64,000 nt of DNA from contig NZ_JAINVV010000013.1 of NCBI RefSeq assembly GCF_019880585.1, forward strand, positions 62,001-126,000. The letters run 5' to 3'. Positions 35,018 to 43,128 of the stretch are shown in pieces (positions within the stretch are counted from its first letter, which is position 1; each line of letters begins with the position of its first letter). The translations under genes were made by a program, and so were the position numbers. This stretch comes from Sphingomonas colocasiae. Its GTDB lineage: Bacteria > Pseudomonadota > Alphaproteobacteria > Sphingomonadales > Sphingomonadaceae. A model generated the notes under the pieces. The model made no database searches. It had not been told where the DNA came from and worked only from the letters and a program-made list of their open reading frames with translations.

Positions 35018-36214
35018 TCAGCCTGAGATGCGATCAGCCTTGCCTTGCGCCGGATCCAGCGGCGCGGCGGAGGCGAATGCCAGTTCCGCGAAACGCTCGC
35101 CGATCAATCGGTGCGTTACCGCATCGGGATGCAGCCTGTCGGGCAACGGCAAGGCGGCATGGTCCGCCTCCCCGTAAAGCACACGCCCGTCGAGATAATG
35201 AATGTTCGGATCGGCCAGCGCACGCTGCGCGACGATCCGCGAAAGACCGTCGCGAATGACTTCCAAGGTCAATTTCCCGGCCACCACCTCACACGGATCG
35301 CCCGCCGCGCGATACAGCAACCGGCCATCAGCGAGCTCGGGCGCGGTCGGCCCAGGCGTGGCTTCGTGGATCGGGCAGAGGATCGGTGAGGCCACCAGCA
35401 GCGGCGCGGTCGGATGCCCCTCCCGGATCGTGTCGAGAAAGCCGTGCACCGCGGGACCGAACGCGCGCAGACGCATCGCATCGGTGTTGACCAGGTTGAT
35501 GCCGAGCTTGACGCTGATCAGGTCGGCCGGCGTGTCGCGGATGGTGCGCGCGGTGAAGGGATCGAGCAGCGCATTGCCGCCCAGCCCCAGATTGACCAGC
35601 GAAACGCCCGCCAGCGCGGCGGCGATGGCGGGCCAGGTGCCTGTCGGGCTCGCCGCATCGGAACCATGGCTGATCGAACTGCCATGATGCAGCCAGGTCT
35701 TGAGGCCCGCCCCCTCGATCGCGGCGACAGGCGCGTCGGTGCGCAGCGCCACCAGTTCCGCCATCTCGTTGTGCGGCAACCAGATCTCGACCAGCTTGTC
35801 GTCGGTCGTCAGGCCGTCGAACGACAAGGTGCCCGGCACACCGGCTTCGCACCTGACCGAACCGGTCGCCATATCGACATGCATGACATTGCCGCCGGCA
35901 ACGCCGGACTGGCGGACGAGCCGGCCGTCTACGCACAGATCGTAGATGCCGTCGGGGCGTGGCGGGAAGCCGGCATAGATGCGGCGGGTCGGCAGGACAT
36001 CCAGTTCGATCGCGGTCGCACGCGTGCGGAAGACCAGCCGCACGCCCGACGGCTGGCTTTCGACCATCGCCAGCAGCGGATCGGCGCATTGCGCGCGCGC
36101 CCAGCCCGGCAGGCGATGCGGCAACAGGCCCTGCGACGTCGTCTCAAGCTCGATCGCGCCGCGCAATAGCGGCCGGTTGATCGGGGTGGTGATCCATTGA
36201 CGATCGGCGGCCAT
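35018..36214 (-). CDS. SGNH/GDSL hydrolase with N-terminal beta-sandwich
   Basis: A 398-residue hydrolase. The N-terminal 150 residues are beta-rich (jelly-roll-like domain often fused to SGNH enzymes). The SGNH blocks follow: H-H-G-S-S-I-S-H-G-S-D (catalytic Ser, block I), L-G-L-G-G-N-A (Gly, block II), K-L-G-I-N (Asn, block III) and D-R-L-H-P-D (Asp/His, block V). Substrate is unknown; relatives deacetylate sugars or hydrolyse esters. No signal peptide is visible, and the gene stands alone. Confidence 0.87.
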   Translation of the reverse strand: MAADRQWITTPINRPLLRGAIELETTSQGLLPHRLPGWARAQCADPLLAMVESQPSGVRLVFRTRATAIELDVLPTRRIYAGFPPRPDGIYDLCVDGRLVRQSGVAGGNVMHVDMATGSVRCEAGVPGTLSFDGLTTDDKLVEIWLPHNEMAELVALRTDAPVAAIEGAGLKTWLHHGSSISHGSDAASPTGTWPAIAAALAGVSLVNLGLGGNALLDPFTARTIRDTPADLISVKLGINLVNTDAMRLRAFGPAVHGFLDTIREGHPTAPLLVASPILCPIHEATPGPTAPELADGRLLYRAAGDPCEVVAGKLTLEVIRDGLSRIVAQRALADPNIHYLDGRVLYGEADHAALPLPDRLHPDAVTHRLIGERFAELAFASAAPLDPAQGKADRISG

Positions 36215-36543
36215 GACTCGGATCCTGGATAACGGGTGCGTGCGCCGGACTATCGGCTTCGGGCCATTGGAACAGCCAGAGAAATTCTATCGGATCGGCG
36301 GAAACGCGCCTGCCACCGATATCGCCCGTCTATCGTTCCTGATCCTGCCGATCGCCGATATGGCCCCGTCCATCGCCGGCCGGATCTGCCGAGTTCCAGC
36401 CATGGTCATGCTTTCCCGGTTACGAACGTTGATCACCGACCGACGCAACGCGCGCGCATCCTCATGCGTATCATGGCGATGACCCGGCGACCGGCATCGG
36501 CGCGCATGCTATGCTCCGCGCCCGAGGTATGAAGGAGACGATC
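36215..36543. other. Gene-free stretch upstream of the ATP-grasp gene
   Basis: 329 bases between divergent genes. I see no conserved protein, RNA gene or long inverted repeat. The right end carries an AAGGAG ribosome binding site (36532-36537) that decides the start of the next gene. Confidence 0.5.
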
Positions 36544-37917
36544 TTGCGAGGCTGGATCCTGTTTCAGCGCGAACTGGACCCCGCGCTTCCCGAAGTGCCG
36601 GAAGTGCTCCGTTTCCAAGAGACCGCCCGGGCGATGGGAATCGGGCTCGACATCCTCAATCCCCACAGCTTCGATCTCGTCGTCGGCGCGGATGACGATT
36701 GGACCGCAAGCTATCAGCGCCGCCCTCTCGAACGCCCGGACTTCATCCTGTGCCGGACGGGCGCCGAGACCGATTATTTCACGCTGGCGCTGCTGCGTCA
36801 TTTCGAACGGCGCGGCGTGCGGCTGATCAACGACGCCACCGCGATCGAGATGGTCGCGGACAAACTCCATACCCTGCAGCGGCTGATCCGGGCCGGCCTG
36901 CCGATCCCGCGCACCATCCTCGGCACCTTCCCGATGGATGTCGATCTGGTCGAGCGCGAGCTGGGTTTCCCCGTCATCGTGAAGACGCTGAAGGGCACAA
37001 GGGGGGCGGGCGTCCTCAAATGCGAGGATCGCAGCCAGTTCGAGGATCTGGCCGGCCTGCTCGAAAGCGCGGATGCGCAGGCCGATTTCATCCTGCAGCA
37101 TTATGTCCGCGCCAGCCATGGCCGCGACGTGCGGGTGCTGGTGGTGGGCGGGCGCGTGGTCGCGGCGATGGAGCGCCGTTCGCTCACCGGCGGATTCAAA
37201 TCCAACGTGTCGCTGGGCGGCGTCGGCATCGCCTATAATCCGCCGCCCGAAATGGCGGAGCTCGCGGTGCGCGCGGCCGACATATTGGAACTCGACGTGA
37301 CGGGCATCGATATATTGTTCGACGAGGACGGATACCGGATCTGCGAGGCCAATTCCGCGCCCGGCTTCCAGGGGCTGGAGCGGGCGAGCGGGCTCGACAT
37401 TCCGGCCGCCATTCTCGAATGGATCGCCTCCACCCAGACTGCGCCGGAAACCGCGCCCGCCCCGGCCGCGGCGGAAAGCACCGCGCTCGCCGATCTCGCC
37501 TTTGGCGGCCGTGCCGGGCTGCGCGCGCTGAGCGACCGCGCCACCAGCTATCCCCGCTTCGCAAGCGCCGTCGGCGTCCGCATGATCGGCGCGGGCATCG
37601 CCTGCCTGGCGCATGCAGCCACGCCGCCGCCGCTGGCCGACGAACGCGGCCGGACGAGTCTCAGCCTGCGCACCCTGTTCGAAGGCCGCGTCCGCACCGA
37701 TCTGGCGGCGTTCGACGACAGTGAACAGGAACGCACGCTCGTCATCGTCCTGGCGGTGTCGATCTGGGCGGCGGTCCTGCCCTGGCTGGCCGGTGCGGCG
37801 CCCATCGTCAGCGGCGCGCTTTCGGTGCTGGCGCTGCTCTTCCCGATCCTGTTCGTGCTGACCGCGCCCGGCCGTCGCCCGCGCAAGCGCAGGCACTCAT
37901 CCGGAGCCGCGCGATGA
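36544..37917 (+). CDS. RimK-like ATP-grasp ligase with C-terminal membrane segments
   Basis: A 457-residue protein. Residues 1-290 follow the RimK/LysX ATP-grasp layout: P-V-I-V-K-T-L-K-G-T-R-G-A-G-V-L-K around 143-159 (ATP-binding), R-V-L-V-V-G-G-R-V-V-A-A-M-E-R near 197-211, and C-E-A-N-S-A-P-G-F near 267-275 (Mg-binding Glu/Asn). The last 60 residues contain two hydrophobic segments and a basic tail (R-R-P-R-K-R-R-H), which RimK itself lacks. The start is taken as TTG at 36544 with AAGGAG six bases upstream; ATG at 36529 or 36511 are alternatives. It overlaps the TauE/SafE gene by 4 bases. It should ligate an amino acid to a carboxylate at the inner membrane; the acceptor is unknown. Confidence 0.82.
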   Translation: MRGWILFQRELDPALPEVPEVLRFQETARAMGIGLDILNPHSFDLVVGADDDWTASYQRRPLERPDFILCRTGAETDYFTLALLRHFERRGVRLINDATAIEMVADKLHTLQRLIRAGLPIPRTILGTFPMDVDLVERELGFPVIVKTLKGTRGAGVLKCEDRSQFEDLAGLLESADAQADFILQHYVRASHGRDVRVLVVGGRVVAAMERRSLTGGFKSNVSLGGVGIAYNPPPEMAELAVRAADILELDVTGIDILFDEDGYRICEANSAPGFQGLERASGLDIPAAILEWIASTQTAPETAPAPAAAESTALADLAFGGRAGLRALSDRATSYPRFASAVGVRMIGAGIACLAHAATPPPLADERGRTSLSLRTLFEGRVRTDLAAFDDSEQERTLVIVLAVSIWAAVLPWLAGAAPIVSGALSVLALLFPILFVLTAPGRRPRKRRHSSGAAR

Positions 37918-38705
37918 TCGAGTTCTCTGCGCTCCCCTGGGCCGACCTGCTTCCCTTCATCCTGATCGGTTTCCTCGCGCAATTGGTCGACGGCACCCTG
38001 GGCATGGGCTTCGGCGTCTTCTCCAATTCGCTGCTGGTGATGTTCGGCCTTCCGCCGGTCACGGCATCGGCGGCGATCCACACCGCCGAAAGCTTCACCA
38101 GCGGCGCATCCGGACTGAGCCATGTGATGCAGCGCAATGTCGATTGGCCGCTGTTCGCGCGCCTCGTCGTTCCCGGCATCGTCGGCGCGATCATCGGCGT
38201 CTGGGTGCTCACCATCGTCGATGCCGAGATCGCCCGGCCGGTGGTGCTGGTCTATCTGGCCGCGATCGGTGCCTATCTGATCTGGCGCGGGCCGCGACGC
38301 CCCCAGGCCTATCGGCGGATGAAACTCGTCGGCCCCCTTGGCTTTGCCGGCGGCTTCTTCGACGCGTCGGGCGGCGGCGGCTGGGGGCCGCTGGTCACGG
38401 GCAATCTGCTGGCCCAGGGCATGACGCCGCGCATGGTGATCGGCACGGTCAACGCATCCGAATTCTTCATCACCGTCACCGTGCTCGCCGCGCTGATCGG
38501 GACATTGGGCCTCGCATCCTTCACCATCGCCGCATCGGGCCTGCTGATCGGGGGCGTCGTCGCGGCGCCGCTCGGCGCCTATCTCGCGCGCAGCATCCCG
38601 GCAAAGCCATTGATGCAGCTTGTCGGCGCGGTGCTGATCGCCACCAGCTTCTATGGCCTGGTGGCGCTGATGTTCGAGCCGATCCCCGCCTTTCCGCGCT
38701 TTTGA
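37914..38705 (+). CDS. TauE/SafE (TSUP) family permease
   Basis: A 263-residue, eight-segment membrane protein. The two halves show the family repeats: Q-L-V-D-G-T-L-G-M-G-F-G in the first and G-F-F-D-A-S-G-G-G-G-W-G-P in the second. TSUP proteins move sulfite, sulfonates, sulfoacetate or other small anions. Its start overlaps the ATP-grasp stop (ATGA), so the two are coupled. A cysteine-synthesis gene and a cystine-type symporter nearby point to sulfur metabolism. Confidence 0.9.
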   Translation: MIEFSALPWADLLPFILIGFLAQLVDGTLGMGFGVFSNSLLVMFGLPPVTASAAIHTAESFTSGASGLSHVMQRNVDWPLFARLVVPGIVGAIIGVWVLTIVDAEIARPVVLVYLAAIGAYLIWRGPRRPQAYRRMKLVGPLGFAGGFFDASGGGGWGPLVTGNLLAQGMTPRMVIGTVNASEFFITVTVLAALIGTLGLASFTIAASGLLIGGVVAAPLGAYLARSIPAKPLMQLVGAVLIATSFYGLVALMFEPIPAFPRF

Positions 38706-38713
38706 GCATCGAA

Positions 38714-38749
38714 GATTATATTTCAACTAAATCAATAGAGAATATAGTC
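38714..38749. promoter_or_regulatory. AT-rich dyad, candidate sulfur-regulator site/promoter
   Basis: GATTATATT at 38714-38722 and AATATAGTC at 38741-38749 form an 8-of-9 inverted repeat with an 18-base centre. The whole patch is much richer in A+T than its surroundings. It stands 50 bases before the RBBP9-like start. A CysB-type regulator is possible by context but not shown. Confidence 0.45.
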
Positions 38750-38798
38750 CACTTCCGCTATATCGGTCTTGCCGCCCGGCGGGTGGCCGGAGAATGAT

Positions 38799-39374
38799 AT
38801 GGCCTCTCTTGCACACCCCAGCCCCACCATCCTGCTGATCCCGGAGGCATTGCCGCTCGATCCGGACGATTGGATGGTCCACTGGGGCGCCGGGATGAAA
38901 AACGCATCCCTGGTTGCGGACGCGCACGCGCGATTGAGCGCGCTCAACTCCGAAACATCCGGGCCGATGCTGATCGTCGCGCGCGGGCGGGCCTGCCAGC
39001 GAACCGCTGCCGCCATCGCGCATCTCGACGATCCGTACGGACAGCGACCGGCGGGCGCCTTGTTCGTCGCGCCCGGAACATCGGAAGAACTGACGCCGCG
39101 CCTGAACATCCCGTCCGTCGTCGTCGCCAGCCAGGGAGAGGTACGATCGCTGCTCTTCGCCTCGGCGATCGGCGCGCGGCTGGTGCAGGGCGGCGATATC
39201 GGCCGCGCGGACGCGACGGCGTCGCTCGGCGACTGGGATTATGGCCGCTACGTGCTCAACTGGCTGATCGCGTCCACCACGGAAGCACAGGCAGGAAGGT
39301 GCGGCGCCTGGCCCAACACCGTCGCCCCCCCGGATGGTTCGAACGGGCGGTCGGCGGGGATGCCGCCCGGCTAA
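38799..39374 (+). CDS. RBBP9/YdeN-like serine-hydrolase fold protein lacking the nucleophile
   Basis: A 191-residue protein that follows the RBBP9/YdeN pattern: P-T-I-L-L-I-P near residue 8, D-D-W-M-V-H-W near 23-29, G-A-L-F-V-A-P-G, P-S-V-V-V-A-S and a C-terminal G-D-W-D-Y-G. The position of the nucleophile motif (normally H-S-L-G) reads R-G-R-A at residues 62-65, so Ser is replaced by Gly63, and the usual G-H-I-N histidine block is also not recognisable. It is probably inactive as a hydrolase. ATG at 38799 has a GGAGA site upstream. The stop overlaps the convergent cysE stop by 4 bases. Confidence 0.72.
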   Translation: MASLAHPSPTILLIPEALPLDPDDWMVHWGAGMKNASLVADAHARLSALNSETSGPMLIVARGRACQRTAAAIAHLDDPYGQRPAGALFVAPGTSEELTPRLNIPSVVVASQGEVRSLLFASAIGARLVQGGDIGRADATASLGDWDYGRYVLNWLIASTTEAQAGRCGAWPNTVAPPDGSNGRSAGMPPG

Positions 39375-40354
39375 AGCGACCCCACGCGTTCGATCGGGGG
39401 CTGCGCGGTCCGTTCGCGCTCGACGATGGTGAGATTGGGATGAGCCTGGCGGACATGCGCGCCGGCGGGCACGGCCTGTGTCAGCCACACATTGCCGCCG
39501 ATCACCGCACCCCGGCCGATCGTCACCCGGCCCAGGATCGTCGCGCCCGCATAGATCACGACATCGTCGCCGATGATCGGATGACGCGGCTCGCCCTTCA
39601 CGATGGAGCCTTCCTCGTCGGGCAGGAAGCTGCGCGCGCCGAGCGTGACCTGCTGGTAGAGGCGCACGCGCTCGCCGATGATCGCGGTCTCGCCGATCAC
39701 GACGCCGGTGCCGTGATCGATGAAGAAGCTGGCGCCGATCCGTGCGCCGGGATGGATGTCGATCCCGGTGCGCGAATGCGCGATCTCCGAGATGATCCGC
39801 GCGACGAGCGGCACGCCCAGCCGATAGAGCTGATGCGCCAGGCGATGATGGATCACCGCGGTGATGCAGGGATAGCAGAGCAGCACCTCGTCGACGCTGC
39901 GGGCGGCGGGATCGCCGCGATAGGCGGCATGGACATCGGTATCGAGCAGGGTCCGCAGCACCGGCAGCGACTGGGCGAAACGGCGGATGATCGTCTGCAC
40001 GTCCGCCTCCACCGCATCGGCATCGGCAAGCCCGGCCGATGCCCGGCGGCGATCGTAGAGCAGTTCCAGCCGCACCTGCGCCGCCAGTTGCGACAGCGCC
40101 GATTCCAGCGTCGCCTCGACGAATGCATCCTCGTTCGCCGGGCTCAGCTCGGGCGGCCCCAACCGCAGCGGGAACAACACCGCGCTCAGCGCCCCCAATA
40201 TCCGCGCGAGCGACTGGCGGGAGGGGAAACCATGGCTGCCAAGCTCGGCATGGCGCTCGTTCGCGGTGCGCCAGCGCTGCCGCTGATCGCGCAGGCCGGC
40301 CATGATCGGCGCGAGTTCCCGGCGAGGGTCGAAGGCGGTGGCGGGATCGATCAT
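39371..40354 (-). CDS. cysE: Serine O-acetyltransferase (long EpsC/SrpH-like form)
   Basis: A 327-residue enzyme making O-acetylserine for cysteine synthesis. The C-terminal half is a left-handed beta-helix with the hexapeptide repeats and the active-site pieces G-I-D-I-H-P-G-A-R-I-G, F-I-D-H-G-T-G-V-V-I-G-E-T-A, and Y-Q-Q-V-T-L-G-A. The N-terminal 150 residues are helical and longer than in E. coli CysE. Its start overlaps the symporter stop by 4 bases, so a cystine-type importer and a cysteine-synthesis step are cotranscribed. Confidence 0.93.
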   Translation of the reverse strand: MIDPATAFDPRRELAPIMAGLRDQRQRWRTANERHAELGSHGFPSRQSLARILGALSAVLFPLRLGPPELSPANEDAFVEATLESALSQLAAQVRLELLYDRRRASAGLADADAVEADVQTIIRRFAQSLPVLRTLLDTDVHAAYRGDPAARSVDEVLLCYPCITAVIHHRLAHQLYRLGVPLVARIISEIAHSRTGIDIHPGARIGASFFIDHGTGVVIGETAIIGERVRLYQQVTLGARSFLPDEEGSIVKGEPRHPIIGDDVVIYAGATILGRVTIGRGAVIGGNVWLTQAVPAGAHVRQAHPNLTIVERERTAQPPIERVGSL

Positions 40355-41682
40355 AGGGTCTCCGGAATGGCGGTTTCATGCTGTGGAAAGGAGATGGCGG
40401 GCGCGGCCGCATCATCGTCGAGCAAGCCTTCGCGCCGCGCGACGATCAGGGGTACGAGGATCTGGCCGGCGACGTTCACCGCCGTGCGCCCCATGTCGAG
40501 GATCGGATCGATCGCCAGCAACAGGCCGACGCCTTCGAGCGGCAGGCCCAGAGTGGAGAGCGTGAGCGTCAGCATCACCACCGCGCCGGTCACGCCCGCC
40601 GTCGCCGCCGATCCGATCACCGAGACGAAGGCGATGAGCAGATAATCCGCCGCGCCCAGCGGCACATGATAGAATTGCGCGACGAAGATGGCGGCGATCG
40701 CGGGATAGATGGCGGCGCAACCGTCCATCTTGGTGGTCGCGCCCAGCGGCACGGCGAAGGCGGCATAGCTACGCGCGATCCCGAGCTTCTCGGCCGCGAG
40801 CTCGGTGACGGGCAATGTGCCGATCGAGCTGCGCGAGACGAAACCGAGCTGGATCGCCGGCCAGGCCGCCCGGAAGAACGCCGCCGGGCGGATCCCGTTG
40901 GCGATCAGCAGCAGCGGATAGATGCCGAGCAGCACGATCGCGAGCCCGAGATAGACCGCACCGGCAAAGGCACCGAGCTGGGACAGCGTATCCCAGCCGT
41001 AGCGCGCGACCGCCGTGCCGAGCAGGCCGATGGTGCCGAGCGGCGTGAGCGCGATGACCCAGCCCAGCAATCTGCGGACGATGGCGTAGAGCGCGGCGAC
41101 AAAACCGACGAACGGCGCGGCCGCCGCCCCCACCCGGTGCGCGGCCAACCCGATCGCGAACGAAAGCGCGACGATCTGGAGCGTGCCGACCGAAACGCTG
41201 GTCGCGATGCCGCCTCCATCGGCGCGCGCCGAAACCGCCAGCCCGAAGATGTTGGTCGGAACGATGCCCTTCAGGAAATCCAGCCAGCCCGCATCCACGG
41301 CGGCGTGCGACCTTGCCGCGAGCGCGGCTGCCTCTCCGCCATGCAGCACGATCGTTCCCACCGCGACGCCGACAAGCACCGCGATCAGGGCGGTGATCGC
41401 GAACCAGACCAGAGTCTGCGTCGCCAGTCGCGCGGCGTTCCTGAGTTCGCCCAGGCCGGCGATGCTGGTGACGATCGCGGTGAAGATCAGCGGCGGCACC
41501 AGCAGCTTCAGAAGCTGGACGAAGGTGCCGCCGATCGTATCGAGCGCGACTAGCAGCGCATTGGGCGCATCGACAGGCGATCCGATAGCGCGCGCGCCAA
41601 GGCCGAGGCCGATGCCCAGGACCATCGCCAGCAGGATGCGCGCCGCGAAAGGCACCTGTCGGATGCTCGCCTTCACCGGCAT
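40351..41682 (-). CDS. Dicarboxylate/amino acid:cation symporter, TcyP-like
   Basis: A 443-residue member of the sodium:dicarboxylate symporter family (PF00375). The re-entrant loop S-R-S-S-I-G-T-L-P-V-T, then G-A-T-T-K-M-D-G-C-A-A-I-Y-P-A and D-M-G-R-T-A-V-N-V-A-G are clear. The N-G/D-G-C-A-x-I-Y-P form resembles the cystine carrier TcyP more than DctA, and coupling with cysE supports cystine or a related sulfur amino acid; glutamate or a C4-dicarboxylate are alternatives. Confidence 0.88.
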   Translation of the reverse strand: MPVKASIRQVPFAARILLAMVLGIGLGLGARAIGSPVDAPNALLVALDTIGGTFVQLLKLLVPPLIFTAIVTSIAGLGELRNAARLATQTLVWFAITALIAVLVGVAVGTIVLHGGEAAALAARSHAAVDAGWLDFLKGIVPTNIFGLAVSARADGGGIATSVSVGTLQIVALSFAIGLAAHRVGAAAAPFVGFVAALYAIVRRLLGWVIALTPLGTIGLLGTAVARYGWDTLSQLGAFAGAVYLGLAIVLLGIYPLLLIANGIRPAAFFRAAWPAIQLGFVSRSSIGTLPVTELAAEKLGIARSYAAFAVPLGATTKMDGCAAIYPAIAAIFVAQFYHVPLGAADYLLIAFVSVIGSAATAGVTGAVVMLTLTLSTLGLPLEGVGLLLAIDPILDMGRTAVNVAGQILVPLIVARREGLLDDDAAAPAISFPQHETAIPETL

Positions 41683-41723
41683 TTCAGCCTCGTTTCTCCA
41701 TCGGTTCGGTGGCCTGCATTTAA

Positions 41724-41742
41724 GTCAACCAATTAACTTGAC
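41724..41742. promoter_or_regulatory. Inverted repeat GTCAA-N9-TTGAC in divergent promoter region
   Basis: Lies in a low-GC patch, 42 bases upstream of the symporter start, with the M19 dipeptidase gene diverging on the other side. The arms resemble the 12.6-18.8 kb operators but the spacing differs (9 instead of 5), so it is listed apart. Confidence 0.35.
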
Positions 41743-41833
41743 AAAGCGTAGTTTTTCTTTGTCCCACAGAAGAAGGGATGGCGCGCAATCCCATGAAGCT
41801 TCGCCGAATATGCGCCTGCGTGACGAAACGATG

Positions 41834-41857
41834 GCCCCGGCCGGCACAGGCCGGGGC
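41834..41857. other. Hairpin in the leader of the M19 dipeptidase gene
   Basis: GCCCCGGCC, a 6-base loop, GGCCGGGGC: a perfect 9-bp stem ending 19 bases before the ATG at 41877. It could be an attenuator, a repeat remnant or simply mRNA structure over the start region. Confidence 0.45.
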
Positions 41858-41876
41858 TCCGAAAACGGGGAACATC

Positions 41877-43094
41877 ATGGTTCGCGCACGCCGATTCACG
41901 ACCGCTCGCGCCCTTGCCGCATCGCTTGCAGCGCTCGCCCTGACCGGGCCATCGGGCGCAGCGGAGCCGTTCACGCTCGACGCGCATATCGATATCGAAC
42001 CGGGCTTCGATGCCCCTGCCAGCCCCGCCACCGCCGAGGGCGCGACCCAGTTCGATCTCGCCAAGGCCCGGCGCGGCGGGCTCGACGCCGCGATCCTGGC
42101 CGTCTTCGCCCCGCAGGAGACCGACACGCCGGGGGCGCGAACGCGCGCCAGGGCGATCGCCGAGGCCAAACATGCCGCGATCGTCGGCCTGGCCGTGCAT
42201 CATCCCGATCGCGTGGGGCTCGCCCGCAGTCCTGCCGAGGCGCGCGCGATCGCCGCGTCCGGGCGCTTCGCGGTGGTCGAAGGAATCGTCAATGGCGGCG
42301 CCTTTGTCGGCACGCTCGACGATATCGACGACTGGGCGAAACGAGGCGTCGCCTTTTTCGGCTTCGTCCATGCCGGCCATAACGGGCTGGCGGACAGTTC
42401 GCGCCCGGCGCTGGTGCGCGGCGAACCGCAAGCGCTGAACCAGGGCCTGTCGCCGCTCGGTCGCGAGGCGATCGGCCGGTTGAACCGGCTGGGCGTGGTG
42501 ATCGACATCTCGCAGCTCAGCGACCAGGCAGTCGATCAGGCGCTGGCGCTCAGCCGCGCGCCGGTGATCGCCAGCCATTCGGCGGTGCGCGGCCTGGTCG
42601 GCAATGGCCGCAACCTGACCGACGCGCAGCTCGATGCACTGAAGGCCAATGGCGGCGTGATCGCGATCAACGCGTTCAGCGCGTATCTCCGCCCGCACGA
42701 TGCCGGGGTGGAACGGCAATTCGCGGCACTGAAGACCGAATTCGGCCTGTCCGACGCGGGCGGCGCGGCGCTGCCGGCCGCGCGGGCCGCCGAATACACC
42801 AAACGCTATTACGCGATCCGCGCGACCGAGCCCAAGGCCGATGTCGATCGGCTGGTCGATGCCATCGACTATGCGGTGAAGCGGATCGGCATCGATCATG
42901 TCGCCCTGTCTTCGGACTTCAATCATGGCGGCGGCGTGACGGGCTGGCAGGATGCCGGCGAGACCGGAAACGTTACCGCAGCACTTGCCCGGCGGGGCTA
43001 TTCGGCGGCCGATATCGAAAAGCTGTGGAGCGGCAATGTCTTGCGCATCTGGCAGGCCGCCCGGGACGGGGGCGCGCAACTCGCCGCACGCTGA
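41877..43094 (+). CDS. Membrane dipeptidase (peptidase M19), exported
   Basis: A 405-residue M19 dipeptidase with an N-terminal signal (hydrophobic core after R-R-F, ending G-P-S-G-A-A). The metal site is largely present: L-D-A-H37-I-D39, V-V-E-G-I, I-A-S-H-S and S-S-D-F-N-H. One usual histidine ligand appears as Gln in V-I-D-I-S-Q-L-S. The start at 41877 is where the signal peptide begins; a frame extending to 41778 is unlikely. A TonB receptor follows after 34 bases, so the pair probably imports and cleaves dipeptide-like substrates, D-amino-acid peptides included. Confidence 0.88.
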   Translation: MVRARRFTTARALAASLAALALTGPSGAAEPFTLDAHIDIEPGFDAPASPATAEGATQFDLAKARRGGLDAAILAVFAPQETDTPGARTRARAIAEAKHAAIVGLAVHHPDRVGLARSPAEARAIAASGRFAVVEGIVNGGAFVGTLDDIDDWAKRGVAFFGFVHAGHNGLADSSRPALVRGEPQALNQGLSPLGREAIGRLNRLGVVIDISQLSDQAVDQALALSRAPVIASHSAVRGLVGNGRNLTDAQLDALKANGGVIAINAFSAYLRPHDAGVERQFAALKTEFGLSDAGGAALPAARAAEYTKRYYAIRATEPKADVDRLVDAIDYAVKRIGIDHVALSSDFNHGGGVTGWQDAGETGNVTAALARRGYSAADIEKLWSGNVLRIWQAARDGGAQLAAR

Positions 43095-43128
43095 CCAAAA
43101 AACCGATCACGCAACAGGGAGAAATCGA

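Noticed and set aside
41724-41742. Fourth copy of the TGTCAA-N5-TTGACA operator
   Set aside because: The arms are similar but the spacing is nine, not five, and the neighbouring genes are unrelated, so it was not counted in the regulon.
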